Under the pieces are notes generated by a model. The model was given only the letters and a program-made list of their open reading frames with translations. It was not told where the DNA came from and did not search any database. The translations under genes and the position numbers were made by a program. Positions 5,728 to 12,744 of a DNA stretch of 13,220 nucleotides are shown piece after piece; position 1 is the first letter of the stretch; the number at the start of each line of letters is the position of its first letter. The stretch lies in the NCBI GenBank assembly GCA_031285575.1, contig JAITVX010000006.1, positions 1 through 13,220 of the forward strand, read 5' to 3'. Origin of the DNA: Bacteroidales bacterium (GTDB lineage Bacteria > Bacteroidota > Bacteroidia > Bacteroidales > VadinHA17).

Positions 5728-8526
5728 ATGACGGAAAACCGGCAGAAAAAACTGTTTCTTATCGACGCCTATGCTTTAATATTCAGGTCGTACTATGCTT
5801 TCATAAAAAATCCGAGGATTACCTCTAAAGGATTCAACACATCGGCCATATTCGGTTTCCTGCTTACCCTCGAAGAGGTTCTTCAGAAGCAGAAGCCCAC
5901 GCATATTGCCGTTGTGTTCGACACGCCGACGCCTACCTTTAGACACGAACTGTATAAGGACTACAAGGCGCACCGCGACGAAACGCCGGAAGACATAATA
6001 AGGTCAACGCCCTACATCAAGCGCCTTCTTGAGGGATATGCAATACCTGCAATACAGTATGCCGGGTATGAGGCCGACGATGTTATAGGCACACTGGCCA
6101 AAAAGGCCGAAACGCAGGGGTTTGTTACATATATGATGACGCCCGACAAGGATTATGCGCAGCTTGTGTCAGACACTGTTTTTATGTACAAGCCCGGACG
6201 CAGCGGCAGCGAATCGGTGTGCTGGGGTGTTGCCGATGTGAACAGGGAGTTCGGTATCGAAAATCCGCGACAGGTTATCGACATACTTGCCCTGATGGGC
6301 GACAGCGCCGACAACGTGCCCGGAGCGCCAGGTATTGGCCCCAAAACGGCAATGAAACTTGTTGCCGAGTATGGCAGCATAGAGGAGCTTCTGCGCAATA
6401 CGTCAGGGCTGAAAGGGAAAATGCGCGAATCGGTCGAAAACAGCAAGGCTATGATAGAGCTGTCGAAAACACTTGTTACCATCGAAACGAATGTACCTGT
6501 CGAGCTCAACGAGCCTGCTCTGCGGCTTGCCGAGCCCGACAGGGCAAAGCTGAAAGCGCTGTTCGACGAACTCGAGTTCAGGTCGTTTGCTGCAAAACTG
6601 CAGCAGCCTGCCACCATGCCGGCCGTGAAAGCCGAAGCGCCAAACCTGTTTACCGGCGCCGAAGCGCAGCAGGGCTCGCTGTTTGATGCAGCACCGGCGC
6701 CCGAGCCGCTGTTCGATACGGTAAACACCGTTCCGCACACATACAAAATGCTTTCTTCGGAAGAGGAAATAACCAGCTTCGTGGCTTTGGCACTGCAGCA
6801 GGCGGAAATATGTTTCGACACCGAGACTACCGGCATCAACGCCCTCGAAACCGAGCTTGCAGCCATATCCTTTTCGTGGGAAAAAGGCACGGGAACCGTT
6901 ATCCGCTTTCCGGAACAGGAAGGCGAAACGGTGAAAATCCTCAACCTGCTGAGGACTGTGTTTGAAAACCCGCACATAACAAAGGTGGGGCAAAACATTA
7001 AGTTCGACCTGCAGGTACTGGCCGGCTACGGCATTGAAGTGAAGGGAGCGCTGTTCGACACAATGCTTGCCCACTACCTTCTTGAGCCCGACCAGCGGCA
7101 CAACATGAATGCACTTTCGGAAAAATACCTGACCTATTCGCCCATACCCATCGAAACGCTTATTGGCGAAAAGGGCGCGGCGCAGAAAAACATGCGCAGC
7201 GTTGCCGGCAGCAGGCTTGTTGAGTATGCCGCCGAAGACGCCGACATAACGTGGCAACTGAAAGAAGTATTTGCTCCGATGCTGGCGGAGCATGGGCTCG
7301 AAAAACTTGCAACGGATATAGAGATGCCTCTTGCAGGCGTTCTTGCGCGCATGGAACAGAGCGGCGTGAAGCTCGACGTTGACGCCCTTAGCGCAACGGC
7401 GTCAGTGCTGCGGGAAGACATACTGCTGCTCGAAAAGGAAATATATGAGCTTGCCGGTGTGGAGTTCAACATATCGTCGCCTAAGCAGCTTGGCGACGTT
7501 CTGTTCGTAAGGCTGAAACTCGACGATAAAGCCAGGATGACAAAAACCAAGCAGTTTGCCACAAACGAAGAGACGCTTCAGAAGCTGGCCGGCCGTCACC
7601 CCGTTGTTAACAAAACGCTCGAATACCGCGGTCTGCGCAAGCTCCTCTCAACATACGTTGAAGCGCTGCCGCTTCTTGTAAGCAAGCGTACCGGGCGGCT
7701 ACACACGTCGTTTAACCAGGCGGTGGCATCGACCGGCAGGCTCAGCTCCAACAACCCCAACCTGCAGAACATACCGGTGCGCGACGCACGCGGCAGGGAA
7801 ATACGGAAAGCCTTTGTTCCCGAAGCGGGGCGCATACTGTTTTCGGCCGACTATTCGCAGATAGAACTGAGGCTCATGGCACACCTCAGCGCAGACAAGG
7901 CGATGATTGCCGATTTCATGTCGGGCAGCGACATTCATGCGGCAACGGCGGCAAAAATATTCAACGTGCCCCCCGCAGAAGTAACCCGCGACATGAGAAG
8001 CCGCGCCAAAACCGCCAACTTCGGGATAATTTACGGCATATCGTCATTCGGCCTTTCCGAACGCCTTGCAATAAGCCGCAGAGAGGCCAAAGAGCTTATA
8101 GACGGCTACTTTGCTATATACCCCGGCGTAAGGCTGTACATGGACGAATGCATACTCAAGGCGCGCGATGCAGGCTACGTAACAACAATGTTTGGCCGCA
8201 AAAGGTATTTGCCCGACATACATTCGCGCAACCAGGCAATACGCGGCAACGCCGAACGCAACGCCATAAATGCCCCCATACAGGGCAGCGCCGCCGACCT
8301 CATAAAAATAGCCATGATAAATATCGACAGGCGGCTGCGAAGCGAAAACTTCATGTCGAAAATGATTCTCCAGGTGCACGACGAACTGATATTTGAAGCA
8401 GACCCGGCAGAATTTGACGCCCTGAAAGATATGGTGCTGCACGAAATGGCCGGCGCCGCCCGGCTGAGCGTTCCGCTCGAAGCCGACTGGGGCAGCGGAC
8501 AAAACTGGCTCGAAGCGCACCGGTAA
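5728..8526 (+). CDS. polA: DNA polymerase I
   Basis: A 932-residue polymerase with all three activities predicted. The 5'-3' nuclease domain spans about residues 1-290 (LFLIDAYALIFRSYYAF start, GYEADDVIGTLA, MGDSADNVPGAPGIGPKTA). The 3'-5' exonuclease (about 335-525) keeps DTETTG with Asp364 and Glu366, so proofreading is probably active. The polymerase domain (about 555-932) has DYSQIELR (Asp708), the O-helix RSRAKTANFGIIYG with Arg757, Lys761 and Phe765, and QVHDE (Asp885). These match E. coli Asp705, Arg754/Lys758/Phe762 and Asp882 with a constant offset of three. It fills gaps after Okazaki primer removal and in excision repair. A low-complexity linker at about 300-330 joins the first two domains. 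It is intact; the long open frames antisense to it are shadows. Confidence 0.98.
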   Translation: MTENRQKKLFLIDAYALIFRSYYAFIKNPRITSKGFNTSAIFGFLLTLEEVLQKQKPTHIAVVFDTPTPTFRHELYKDYKAHRDETPEDIIRSTPYIKRLLEGYAIPAIQYAGYEADDVIGTLAKKAETQGFVTYMMTPDKDYAQLVSDTVFMYKPGRSGSESVCWGVADVNREFGIENPRQVIDILALMGDSADNVPGAPGIGPKTAMKLVAEYGSIEELLRNTSGLKGKMRESVENSKAMIELSKTLVTIETNVPVELNEPALRLAEPDRAKLKALFDELEFRSFAAKLQQPATMPAVKAEAPNLFTGAEAQQGSLFDAAPAPEPLFDTVNTVPHTYKMLSSEEEITSFVALALQQAEICFDTETTGINALETELAAISFSWEKGTGTVIRFPEQEGETVKILNLLRTVFENPHITKVGQNIKFDLQVLAGYGIEVKGALFDTMLAHYLLEPDQRHNMNALSEKYLTYSPIPIETLIGEKGAAQKNMRSVAGSRLVEYAAEDADITWQLKEVFAPMLAEHGLEKLATDIEMPLAGVLARMEQSGVKLDVDALSATASVLREDILLLEKEIYELAGVEFNISSPKQLGDVLFVRLKLDDKARMTKTKQFATNEETLQKLAGRHPVVNKTLEYRGLRKLLSTYVEALPLLVSKRTGRLHTSFNQAVASTGRLSSNNPNLQNIPVRDARGREIRKAFVPEAGRILFSADYSQIELRLMAHLSADKAMIADFMSGSDIHAATAAKIFNVPPAEVTRDMRSRAKTANFGIIYGISSFGLSERLAISRREAKELIDGYFAIYPGVRLYMDECILKARDAGYVTTMFGRKRYLPDIHSRNQAIRGNAERNAINAPIQGSAADLIKIAMINIDRRLRSENFMSKMILQVHDELIFEADPAEFDALKDMVLHEMAGAARLSVPLEADWGSGQNWLEAHR

Positions 8527-8592
8527 ACAGGACTTCAATATCCGTCAACAAAAAATCCCGGCGGGGGGCTCTTTAGGCCTGCTGCCTGTTGG

Positions 8593-8967
8593 TTAATTAA
8601 CGAAAGTCCAGCCCTTGGCGGTGGCAATGGTCTTGTCGCAGCCATTAGTGCTTGGGTTATCATGTATATATATTGTTTTCTTGCTTACATGGTTGCTGTG
8701 CAGCGTATTGAACAGCGCGTTTAGCTCTGTGATGTCGAAACTATTAATATGGAAATTCAGATATCTCAGCGCGGTGTTATTGGTTGCGTCGAGGACCGTT
8801 AACTTATTTCTTTCGCAGCCCAATTGTATCAACGCAGTGTTATTAGTCACGTCGAGAGCTGTTAAATTATTACCGTAGCAATGCAAGTATTTTAGTGCGG
8901 TGTTATTGCTTACATCGAGGCTTGTTGATTTTTTAGTAACCACCTGTATATCAATACCATGAAGCAT
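8593..8967 (-). CDS. short leucine-rich-repeat protein, possibly 5'-truncated
   Basis: 124 residues with three clear 21-residue repeats of the form T-x-LDxxNNTALxxLxC, starting at residues 15, 36 and 57, and a fourth, decayed one. The end DNPSTNGCDKTIATAKGW is a normal finish for Bacteroidota LRR proteins of this class. Such proteins usually have a signal peptide and more repeats; here the Met at 8967 leads straight into MLHGIDIQVVTKK, with no signal. Upstream in frame there are only 13 more codons before a stop at 9007-9009. It is therefore either a small intracellular or phage-borne repeat protein, or the 3' remnant of a longer adhesin. A TAnnTTTG box 87 nt upstream could drive it. It is convergent with polA (66-base gap). 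The function is unknown; LRRs bind proteins. Confidence 0.6.
   Translation of the reverse strand: MLHGIDIQVVTKKSTSLDVSNNTALKYLHCYGNNLTALDVTNNTALIQLGCERNKLTVLDATNNTALRYLNFHINSFDITELNALFNTLHSNHVSKKTIYIHDNPSTNGCDKTIATAKGWTFVN
8737..8925 (-). repeat. 21-residue (63-base) leucine-rich repeats
   Basis: Three copies of a 63-base unit, encoding LDVSNNTAL, LDVTNNTAL and LDATNNTAL blocks at a constant 21-residue spacing. The near-identical blocks make this tract prone to slippage or recombination. Confidence 0.7.
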
Positions 8968-9054
8968 CCCAATATCCCAAAGGGTAACGATTTGGCCACG
9001 TGCTATTTACTTTGCAATACATCATTCTGCTCTTTCAAATAACTCTTTCGGGTA

Positions 9055-9062
9055 CAAAAGTA
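9055..9062 (-). promoter_or_regulatory. TAnnTTTG -7 box upstream of the LRR gene
   Basis: On the minus strand this reads TACTTTTG, matching TAnnTTTG, 87 nt upstream of the LRR ATG and 34 nt past the putative tail-operon terminator. Between it and the LRR start I see only a 24-codon open frame (8951-9025) in another frame, with no recognisable content. Confidence 0.35.
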
Positions 9063-9096
9063 GGTTTTTTTTGCACCCTGAAAATAATTTTATCCG

Positions 9097-9127
9097 AAAA
9101 AAAAACATCCCCGCTGCACACAGGGAT
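9097..9127 (-). terminator. possible terminator of the phage tail operon
   Basis: On the minus strand, ATCCC (9127-9123) can pair with GGGAT (9111-9107) around an 11-base loop, followed one base later by nine T (9105-9097). The stem is short (5 bp), so strength is uncertain, but the long T run and the place after the last tail-side coding stretch fit. An overlapping alternative hairpin (9125-9134 with 9145-9154) could compete with it. Confidence 0.4.
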
Positions 9128-9168
9128 ACTCCGCGAAAACGGCAGCAGAGTATCTGTATCCCCTGCCG

Positions 9169-9383
9169 CTATTTTTCCACATGTTTCAGCCGTATGACGG
9201 GCATCTTCATGACTTCGTACATTTCCAGTATGTCCAAATCTTCAGGCAACGGTATTCCTCCTGCACTTCCCAGACGGAAAGCATCCTTCAGGCTTGCCTC
9301 CGGACTGCTGGACAGGCTTCCGTCTGTCCGGTAAGAAATATTCAAAAACCTGATTTCAATCTGCGGCCGCCCCAGTGCCAGTT
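9169..9383 (-). pseudogene. unassigned open stretch, possible coding remnant after the M15 fragment
   Basis: This minus-strand frame is open from just after a TAA (9382-9384) to the TAG at 9169-9171, about 70 codons without a suitable Met near its start. Its second half reads like real protein, for example IPLPEDLDILEMYEVMKMPV, and ends IRLKHVEK, about 40 bases before a possible terminator. It is in a different frame from the peptidase M15 fragment and does not look like the missing M15 part. It may be the 3' end of another gene joined here by deletion, or non-coding. I do not recognise the family. Together with 8968-9168 this makes a stretch of about 370 bases without a confident gene. Confidence 0.3.
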
Positions 9384-9542
9384 GTTAACCGTAAGGCCGA
9401 CGCCTGACCATTCGCGTATCATATCGAGTATCCGCAAAGCGTTTTCATCAAACAGGTTGTATATCATATTTTTGTCTGAATATGAATTATAAACCGTTGA
9501 ATCGACCAGTTCGTGCGGCTCAAAATATTTACACTTATACAT
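9342..9542 (-). pseudogene. truncated peptidase M15-like phage endolysin
   Basis: 66 codons starting MYKCKYFEPHELVD and ending WHWGGRRLKSGF. The pattern KYFxxxEL, then LFDxxxLRxLDxIRE and VNNWHWGG is the N-terminal half of the M15-type (D-Ala-D-Ala carboxypeptidase-like) lysins found in Bacteroidota prophages. In those proteins GFR is followed by an SxH..GxAxD block holding the zinc ligands, and total length is about 120-150. Here a TGA comes right after SGF, so the zinc site is missing and the product should be inactive. The start is 2 bases after the stop of the fibre gene, so it is the last cistron of the tail operon. A frameshift alone does not restore the family: the next frame gives unrelated sequence, which suggests a deletion or recombination junction near 9340-9360. 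Confidence 0.7.
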
Positions 9543-9544
9543 AA

Positions 9545-10429
9545 TTATCCAATTATTAATTTCCTGTACGGAGTTACCGCTCTGTCCGGCAAGTTAGCCT
9601 TCCACTGTGCAGCATAATCGCCAGTAACTCTGATACCGTTAAAATACATTGCTGCATTCACCTCCGTCGTTGCAAGCGAATTACTGTCCACAGGCCACGC
9701 ATTGCAGTTTGCAACTAATGAACCAAACGAATGACAGTCATAAAGAAAGCCGCTCCCTATGCCTGTAATACCTGCTGGCAACACCAACGGCCTGTTAAGC
9801 GAAAAGCAGCCGCTCATAAACGAGCCGTCAATATTCTGCACGCCGGCCGGTATTGTCAACGCATGGTTAAATGACTTGCATTCGGTCATGAAATTTGCAG
9901 CCACCCCCGTTATGCCCGGCGGCAACGTCAACGGCCTGTTAAACGAATAGCAGCTTGGTAAAAAGTAAGCACCCATACTTGTTACACTGGCCGGTATTGT
10001 TAACTCACTGTTAAAGCTCACACACCAGAAAAGAAATCCCGCCCCTATTGCCATTATGCCGTCAGGCAATGCCAGAGGCTGATTAAACGAATAGCATCTC
10101 GTAAGAAAAAAATCCCCTATGCCCGTCATGTCAAACTGACTGCCGAAATAAAACCCGAACATCCTGCCCGTAGCAATACTCGCCTTTGCGCTGCTTCCGG
10201 CAGTTAACGACAACTCAAAGTTTGCCCATATGGGCGCATTGCAAAACTGCGCATTAAACTCAAGCTGACTGTTCACATACGCATACCCGCAGTTTTCATA
10301 ATCGCCGTTTGCACCCGTAAAATATGCAATAGCCGCATAAAAGCTGCCACCCGGAGCCGGGATAACCGGCACATCACCGCCGCTGCCGCTTACCGGAATA
10401 ATTATACTGTTTTTCATATCCTTAGTCAA
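9545..10429 (-). CDS. phage tail fibre or adhesin with BspA-like 24-residue repeats
   Basis: 294 residues. The N-terminal part (1-105) starts MTKDMKNSIIIPVSGSGGDV, has Gly/Pro-rich stretches and no signal peptide. Six repeats of exactly 24 residues follow, with Cys at 112, 136, 160, 184, 208 and 232. The pattern is roughly C-x-SFNxPLxLPxGIxxIGxxFLxx. It combines the SFNQPL block of DUF285 proteins with the LPxGIxxIGxxFLxxC block of BspA/LRR_5 proteins. A distinct cap (about 240-294) ends LIIG. No membrane segment is seen. The place after the baseplate genes argues for a receptor-binding tail protein, with the repeat solenoid as binding surface; this is inference from order. It overlaps the 124-residue gene by 8 bases and ends 2 bases before the lysin fragment. 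Confidence 0.72.
   Translation of the reverse strand: MTKDMKNSIIIPVSGSGGDVPVIPAPGGSFYAAIAYFTGANGDYENCGYAYVNSQLEFNAQFCNAPIWANFELSLTAGSSAKASIATGRMFGFYFGSQFDMTGIGDFFLTRCYSFNQPLALPDGIMAIGAGFLFWCVSFNSELTIPASVTSMGAYFLPSCYSFNRPLTLPPGITGVAANFMTECKSFNHALTIPAGVQNIDGSFMSGCFSLNRPLVLPAGITGIGSGFLYDCHSFGSLVANCNAWPVDSNSLATTEVNAAMYFNGIRVTGDYAAQWKANLPDRAVTPYRKLIIG
9722..10105 (-). repeat. 72-base repeats encoding the 24-residue fibre units
   Basis: Six units with a strict 24-residue period, seen most clearly from the Cys codons at residues 112, 136, 160, 184, 208 and 232 and the recurring (F/L)N-x-x-L blocks. The DNA is diverged between units, so the repeat is old or selected for variation and not a recent expansion. 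Confidence 0.75.
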
Positions 10430-10796
10430 TAAATGTTATACCGTAGTTCCGTGTCTGCTGTGCAACAGTCAAAACATAATCAACGCCGCTGCCCGACACC
10501 GCATCAACCGCAATGTCCTCGCCGCTCACGGCATTATACACGCTGAACGACGAAGCCGTAACAGCCTCCCTGGGCACACCCGACAGACGCACATTAACAA
10601 CCCTGTTATCGGCCGACCACACCTTTACAATACCGATGCCCGCATCCGGTGTGCCGGGAGTGCGGCTGTCGAGTTCGTCGAGAGCGTCTTTTATTTCGCT
10701 GAAGTTGCCGTTAAATGCCTGTTCGAGCTGGAGGCCTGTCGTTGCGCCTTCAGATGTGGATGCGGCGGCTTTTATTGTTTTGAAATTCGTATTCAT
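10422..10796 (-). CDS. small phage tail/fibre-associated protein, unknown function
   Basis: 124 residues beginning MNTNFKTIKAAASTSEG. Residues about 20-45 (LQLEQAFNGNFSEIKDALDEL) form a short amphipathic helix likely to oligomerise. A PGTPDAG linker and then a beta-rich domain (50-124) ending YGITFID follow. No signal peptide is present. I do not recognise a named family, but short proteins of this build often sit between tail protein I and the fibre in Bacteroidota prophages. It could be a fibre N-terminal or connector piece or a fibre chaperone. It follows the tail I-like gene after 23 bases and overlaps the fibre gene by 8, so it belongs to the same operon. Confidence 0.6.
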   Translation of the reverse strand: MNTNFKTIKAAASTSEGATTGLQLEQAFNGNFSEIKDALDELDSRTPGTPDAGIGIVKVWSADNRVVNVRLSGVPREAVTASSFSVYNAVSGEDIAVDAVSGSGVDYVLTVAQQTRNYGITFID

Positions 10797-10819
10797 GATA
10801 GATGTTTTTTATAATAATG

Positions 10820-11377
10820 TTATGATTTTAAGAATGACTGCGGCGACAGGTAATCGTCTGTTTTAAGATAGCCGGAGCTGAACATGGCTGTCTTTTCGGG
10901 TTCAGGTTCGACTGTCAGTTCAAACGGTATGCCTGCCGCTTTTATATTCCTTACCACTCCTTCTATTTCAGACAATACAACAGAGAGGCTATTGGGTATT
11001 TTCACGGTAAAACCGAAAGGCATTTCATTTTCCTGTTCACCTTCAAGTGCAATGAAAGCGCCCTGTTCGCCGTCGATATAAAACTCTTCGTCATAGCCTT
11101 CGCTTCGCAGCGACACATATACGCCTTCATCCTCCCCGTGTTGTATCCTGATGCGTTTTTCGACAGGGTCGAAACGCCTGTTGAGCCATGCCTCCATGCT
11201 TATGGTCTGCGCCGTTACGTTAGCCTCGTAATATTTCTCTGTGCGCCAGCCGGCATACTCCGCCCACATGGCGGCAAAGGGCGCCAGCAGCGCTTCGAGC
11301 CAGGCAATACGCACGGGTTTTCTTAAAAACACCGGCAGCAGCTGCCGTATCAGCTTATGTACGTCCATACCTGTCAT
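10820..11377 (-). CDS. tail protein I-like baseplate protein
   Basis: 185 residues. The N-terminus LIRQLLPVFLRKPVRIAWLEALLAPF is a helical wedge-like segment. Next come an aromatic region WAEYAGWRTEKYYEANV and an MEAWLNRRFDPVEKRIRI motif. These are typical of the P2 gpI/Mu gp48-equivalent proteins of Bacteroidota prophages, which join the J protein in the baseplate wedge. A beta-rich C-terminal half follows. The call relies as much on position, directly after baseplate J, as on sequence. Its ATG overlaps the J stop by four bases (ATGA), which also selects this start over the Met three codons later. Confidence 0.65.
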   Translation of the reverse strand: MTGMDVHKLIRQLLPVFLRKPVRIAWLEALLAPFAAMWAEYAGWRTEKYYEANVTAQTISMEAWLNRRFDPVEKRIRIQHGEDEGVYVSLRSEGYDEEFYIDGEQGAFIALEGEQENEMPFGFTVKIPNSLSVVLSEIEGVVRNIKAAGIPFELTVEPEPEKTAMFSSGYLKTDDYLSPQSFLKS

Positions 11378-12210
11378 TCGGCAATAAGGTTGATTTTTGG
11401 AAAACCGTCTGTCTTTTTAATATTGAAATAACCGCTGAATGTTGTATATGCGCGTGTTATTTCCTGTCTGTTTTCGCCCTGCAGTCCGTACAGGCCGTTT
11501 ACGGCAACATCCACAACTCCCGGCACGCCCTTTATTGTGGATACTGCGTCTGTTCTGTATATTACCCCGTTATAGTTCAGCATCATGCCGTATCTGTCCA
11601 ATTCGGCCGTTATTGCGTTCTGCAGCTGACTGACGTCATACGACGGGCTGTAATAAACGTCGCAGTCAACTTCCAGTTCGTCGGCTTCCATGCTTACCAC
11701 GTCAACCGTGATACCTGCAATTTTCATCTGCAGCAGGTAGTTTTCAAGCCCCAGCTGCTGCCGGTATGTGAGCCTGTGCAGGTTTCCCCTGGCTCCTGAC
11801 GCTACCTTGAGAATAATCCTGCCTTCGTTTTCAATGTATGCAGCCTGCGTTATTATGCGGTTTTCCGGTACGGTTTTGTTATAATGAACAATACCCGTCT
11901 CGGGGTCAACGGCAAGAAAGTATGTATCGCTGTCGCTCCACTGGAACTGTTTTGCAAGTGATACGTACCACGGGCCGGTGCCGATGCGGTTGTTTTCTAT
12001 TATACTCTGTACCTGTGCCCTGTCGTTTTCCAGTATTGCTTCGGTAACGGCCTGCGCACCGGCAAAGATGTTTATGTCGCCTGCTTCCAGCGACAGCTCG
12101 CTGAACTGTTCGTCGAACGGTTTGCCGGGGTCGAAGCCGTATGCCTGCTGCAACACGGGCGAGGCCATGAATGCCGCCTTTATTCGCTGCTGTATATCTG
12201 CAAGTGCCAT
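11374..12210 (-). CDS. baseplate J-like protein
   Basis: 278 residues, matching the P2 gpJ/Mu gp47 family that forms the wedge of contractile-tail baseplates. Visible family features are an N-terminal helical region (FDEQFSELSLEAGDINIFAGA), a central stretch GNLHRLTYRQQLGLENYLLQMKI, and a C-terminal part with VSMEADELEVDCDVYYSPSYD, followed by ITAELDRYG and STIKGVPGVVDV. The last (alternating beta strands, then a helix and VPGVxDV) is typical of the J C-terminal domain. The ATG overlaps the stop of the LysM-like gene by one base (TAATG), indicating translational coupling. Confidence 0.8.
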   Translation of the reverse strand: MALADIQQRIKAAFMASPVLQQAYGFDPGKPFDEQFSELSLEAGDINIFAGAQAVTEAILENDRAQVQSIIENNRIGTGPWYVSLAKQFQWSDSDTYFLAVDPETGIVHYNKTVPENRIITQAAYIENEGRIILKVASGARGNLHRLTYRQQLGLENYLLQMKIAGITVDVVSMEADELEVDCDVYYSPSYDVSQLQNAITAELDRYGMMLNYNGVIYRTDAVSTIKGVPGVVDVAVNGLYGLQGENRQEITRAYTTFSGYFNIKKTDGFPKINLIAE

Positions 12211-12434
12211 TATTCAGGTAGTTTTGTTGCCGGTTTTATTTTATTGTCATTATAGTATTTAAATACCCGCCGGTTAACAATGTCGGGAAGCAGTAACTCT
12301 GTACCTGTTTCCGGCGTGTCTGTTACGTCTATACCGTTGAGCAGTGCGATGGCTGTTGCCGCTTCCTGGTCGCCGCAATGCTGCAGTGCAATGTCGAACA
12401 GCGTCTGGTTCATCTCTGTCTTAGTAGTTCGCAT
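12210..12434 (-). CDS. small LysM/gpX-like tail protein
   Basis: 74 residues. The core QTLFDIALQHCGDQEAATAIALLNGIDVTDTPETGTELLLPD has the LysM plan: a helix after DIA, an N-GI-D turn, then a Pro-rich loop leading to G-x-x-L-LPD. In contractile tails such LysM-like proteins (P2 gpX and relatives) sit at the hub or tube-spike junction and are thought to help attach parts, not to bind peptidoglycan freely. A basic tail (KIKPATKLPE) follows. The gene overlaps its upstream neighbour by 14 bases and shares one base with baseplate J. Confidence 0.68.
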   Translation of the reverse strand: MRTTKTEMNQTLFDIALQHCGDQEAATAIALLNGIDVTDTPETGTELLLPDIVNRRVFKYYNDNKIKPATKLPE

Positions 12435-12744
12435 CGATGCTTATTTCGTTTCTGCCTGTAAAGCGCAGTGTTTTTATACGGAAACCCTCTTTTTCCATAG
12501 CCTGTCTGATGCGCGTCTGCCAGTAGAGGCTGTCGCTGTCGAGCAGCATACCGTTAATTCCGATGCCTGTGGCCGGTGCGTGCTTCAGTTCGCCGGTGTG
12601 CGCCTGCAGCAGTACATACTGGTTTTGGGCCGTGGTGTCGCCTATAACCATGCCGCCGGTTATTTTGCCGTTTAAAACACGTTTAACCGCTATTTCAATA
12701 TCGCCGGTCTGTTCATCGAGTAATATGCCTGTTCCCTTCTGCAT
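12421..12744 (-). CDS. baseplate gpW/Mu gp46-like protein
   Basis: 107 residues, with VIGDTTAQNQYVLLQAHTGELKHAPATGIGI followed by a helix WQTRIRQAMEKEGFRI and a final ISIDANY strand. The order (glutamine-rich strand, K/E-containing turn, P-x-x-G-I-G-I, then helix) resembles the gp25-like fold of P2 gpW and Mu gp46, the wedge component made just before J. Position between the spike-region gene and J supports this. It shares one base with the upstream stop (TGATG). Sequence alone gives only moderate support. Confidence 0.6.
   Translation of the reverse strand: MQKGTGILLDEQTGDIEIAVKRVLNGKITGGMVIGDTTAQNQYVLLQAHTGELKHAPATGIGINGMLLDSDSLYWQTRIRQAMEKEGFRIKTLRFTGRNEISIDANY

Noticed and set aside
6153..7293. 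Long open frames (281 and 296 codons) antisense to polA
   Set aside because: They are Ser/Phe/Cys-rich shadows of a strongly conserved polymerase gene and show no recognisable motif.
8044..8538. 164-codon frame antisense to the polA 3' end
   Set aside because: The overlapping plus-strand sequence encodes the invariant O-helix and HDE motifs; the antisense product has no family features.
8527..8592. Strong bidirectional terminator between polA and the LRR gene
   Set aside because: The GC-rich block (CCCGGCGGGG) next to an A run is suggestive, but only a 3-bp stem can be drawn, so I do not call it.
8527..9170. Attachment site or target duplication at the element edge
   Set aside because: The other end of the element is outside the window, so no repeat pair can be compared.
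9071..9492. Plus-strand open frames across the lysin fragment and operon end
   Set aside because: No domain and no start context; the minus strand holds the M15 motifs and the operon layout.
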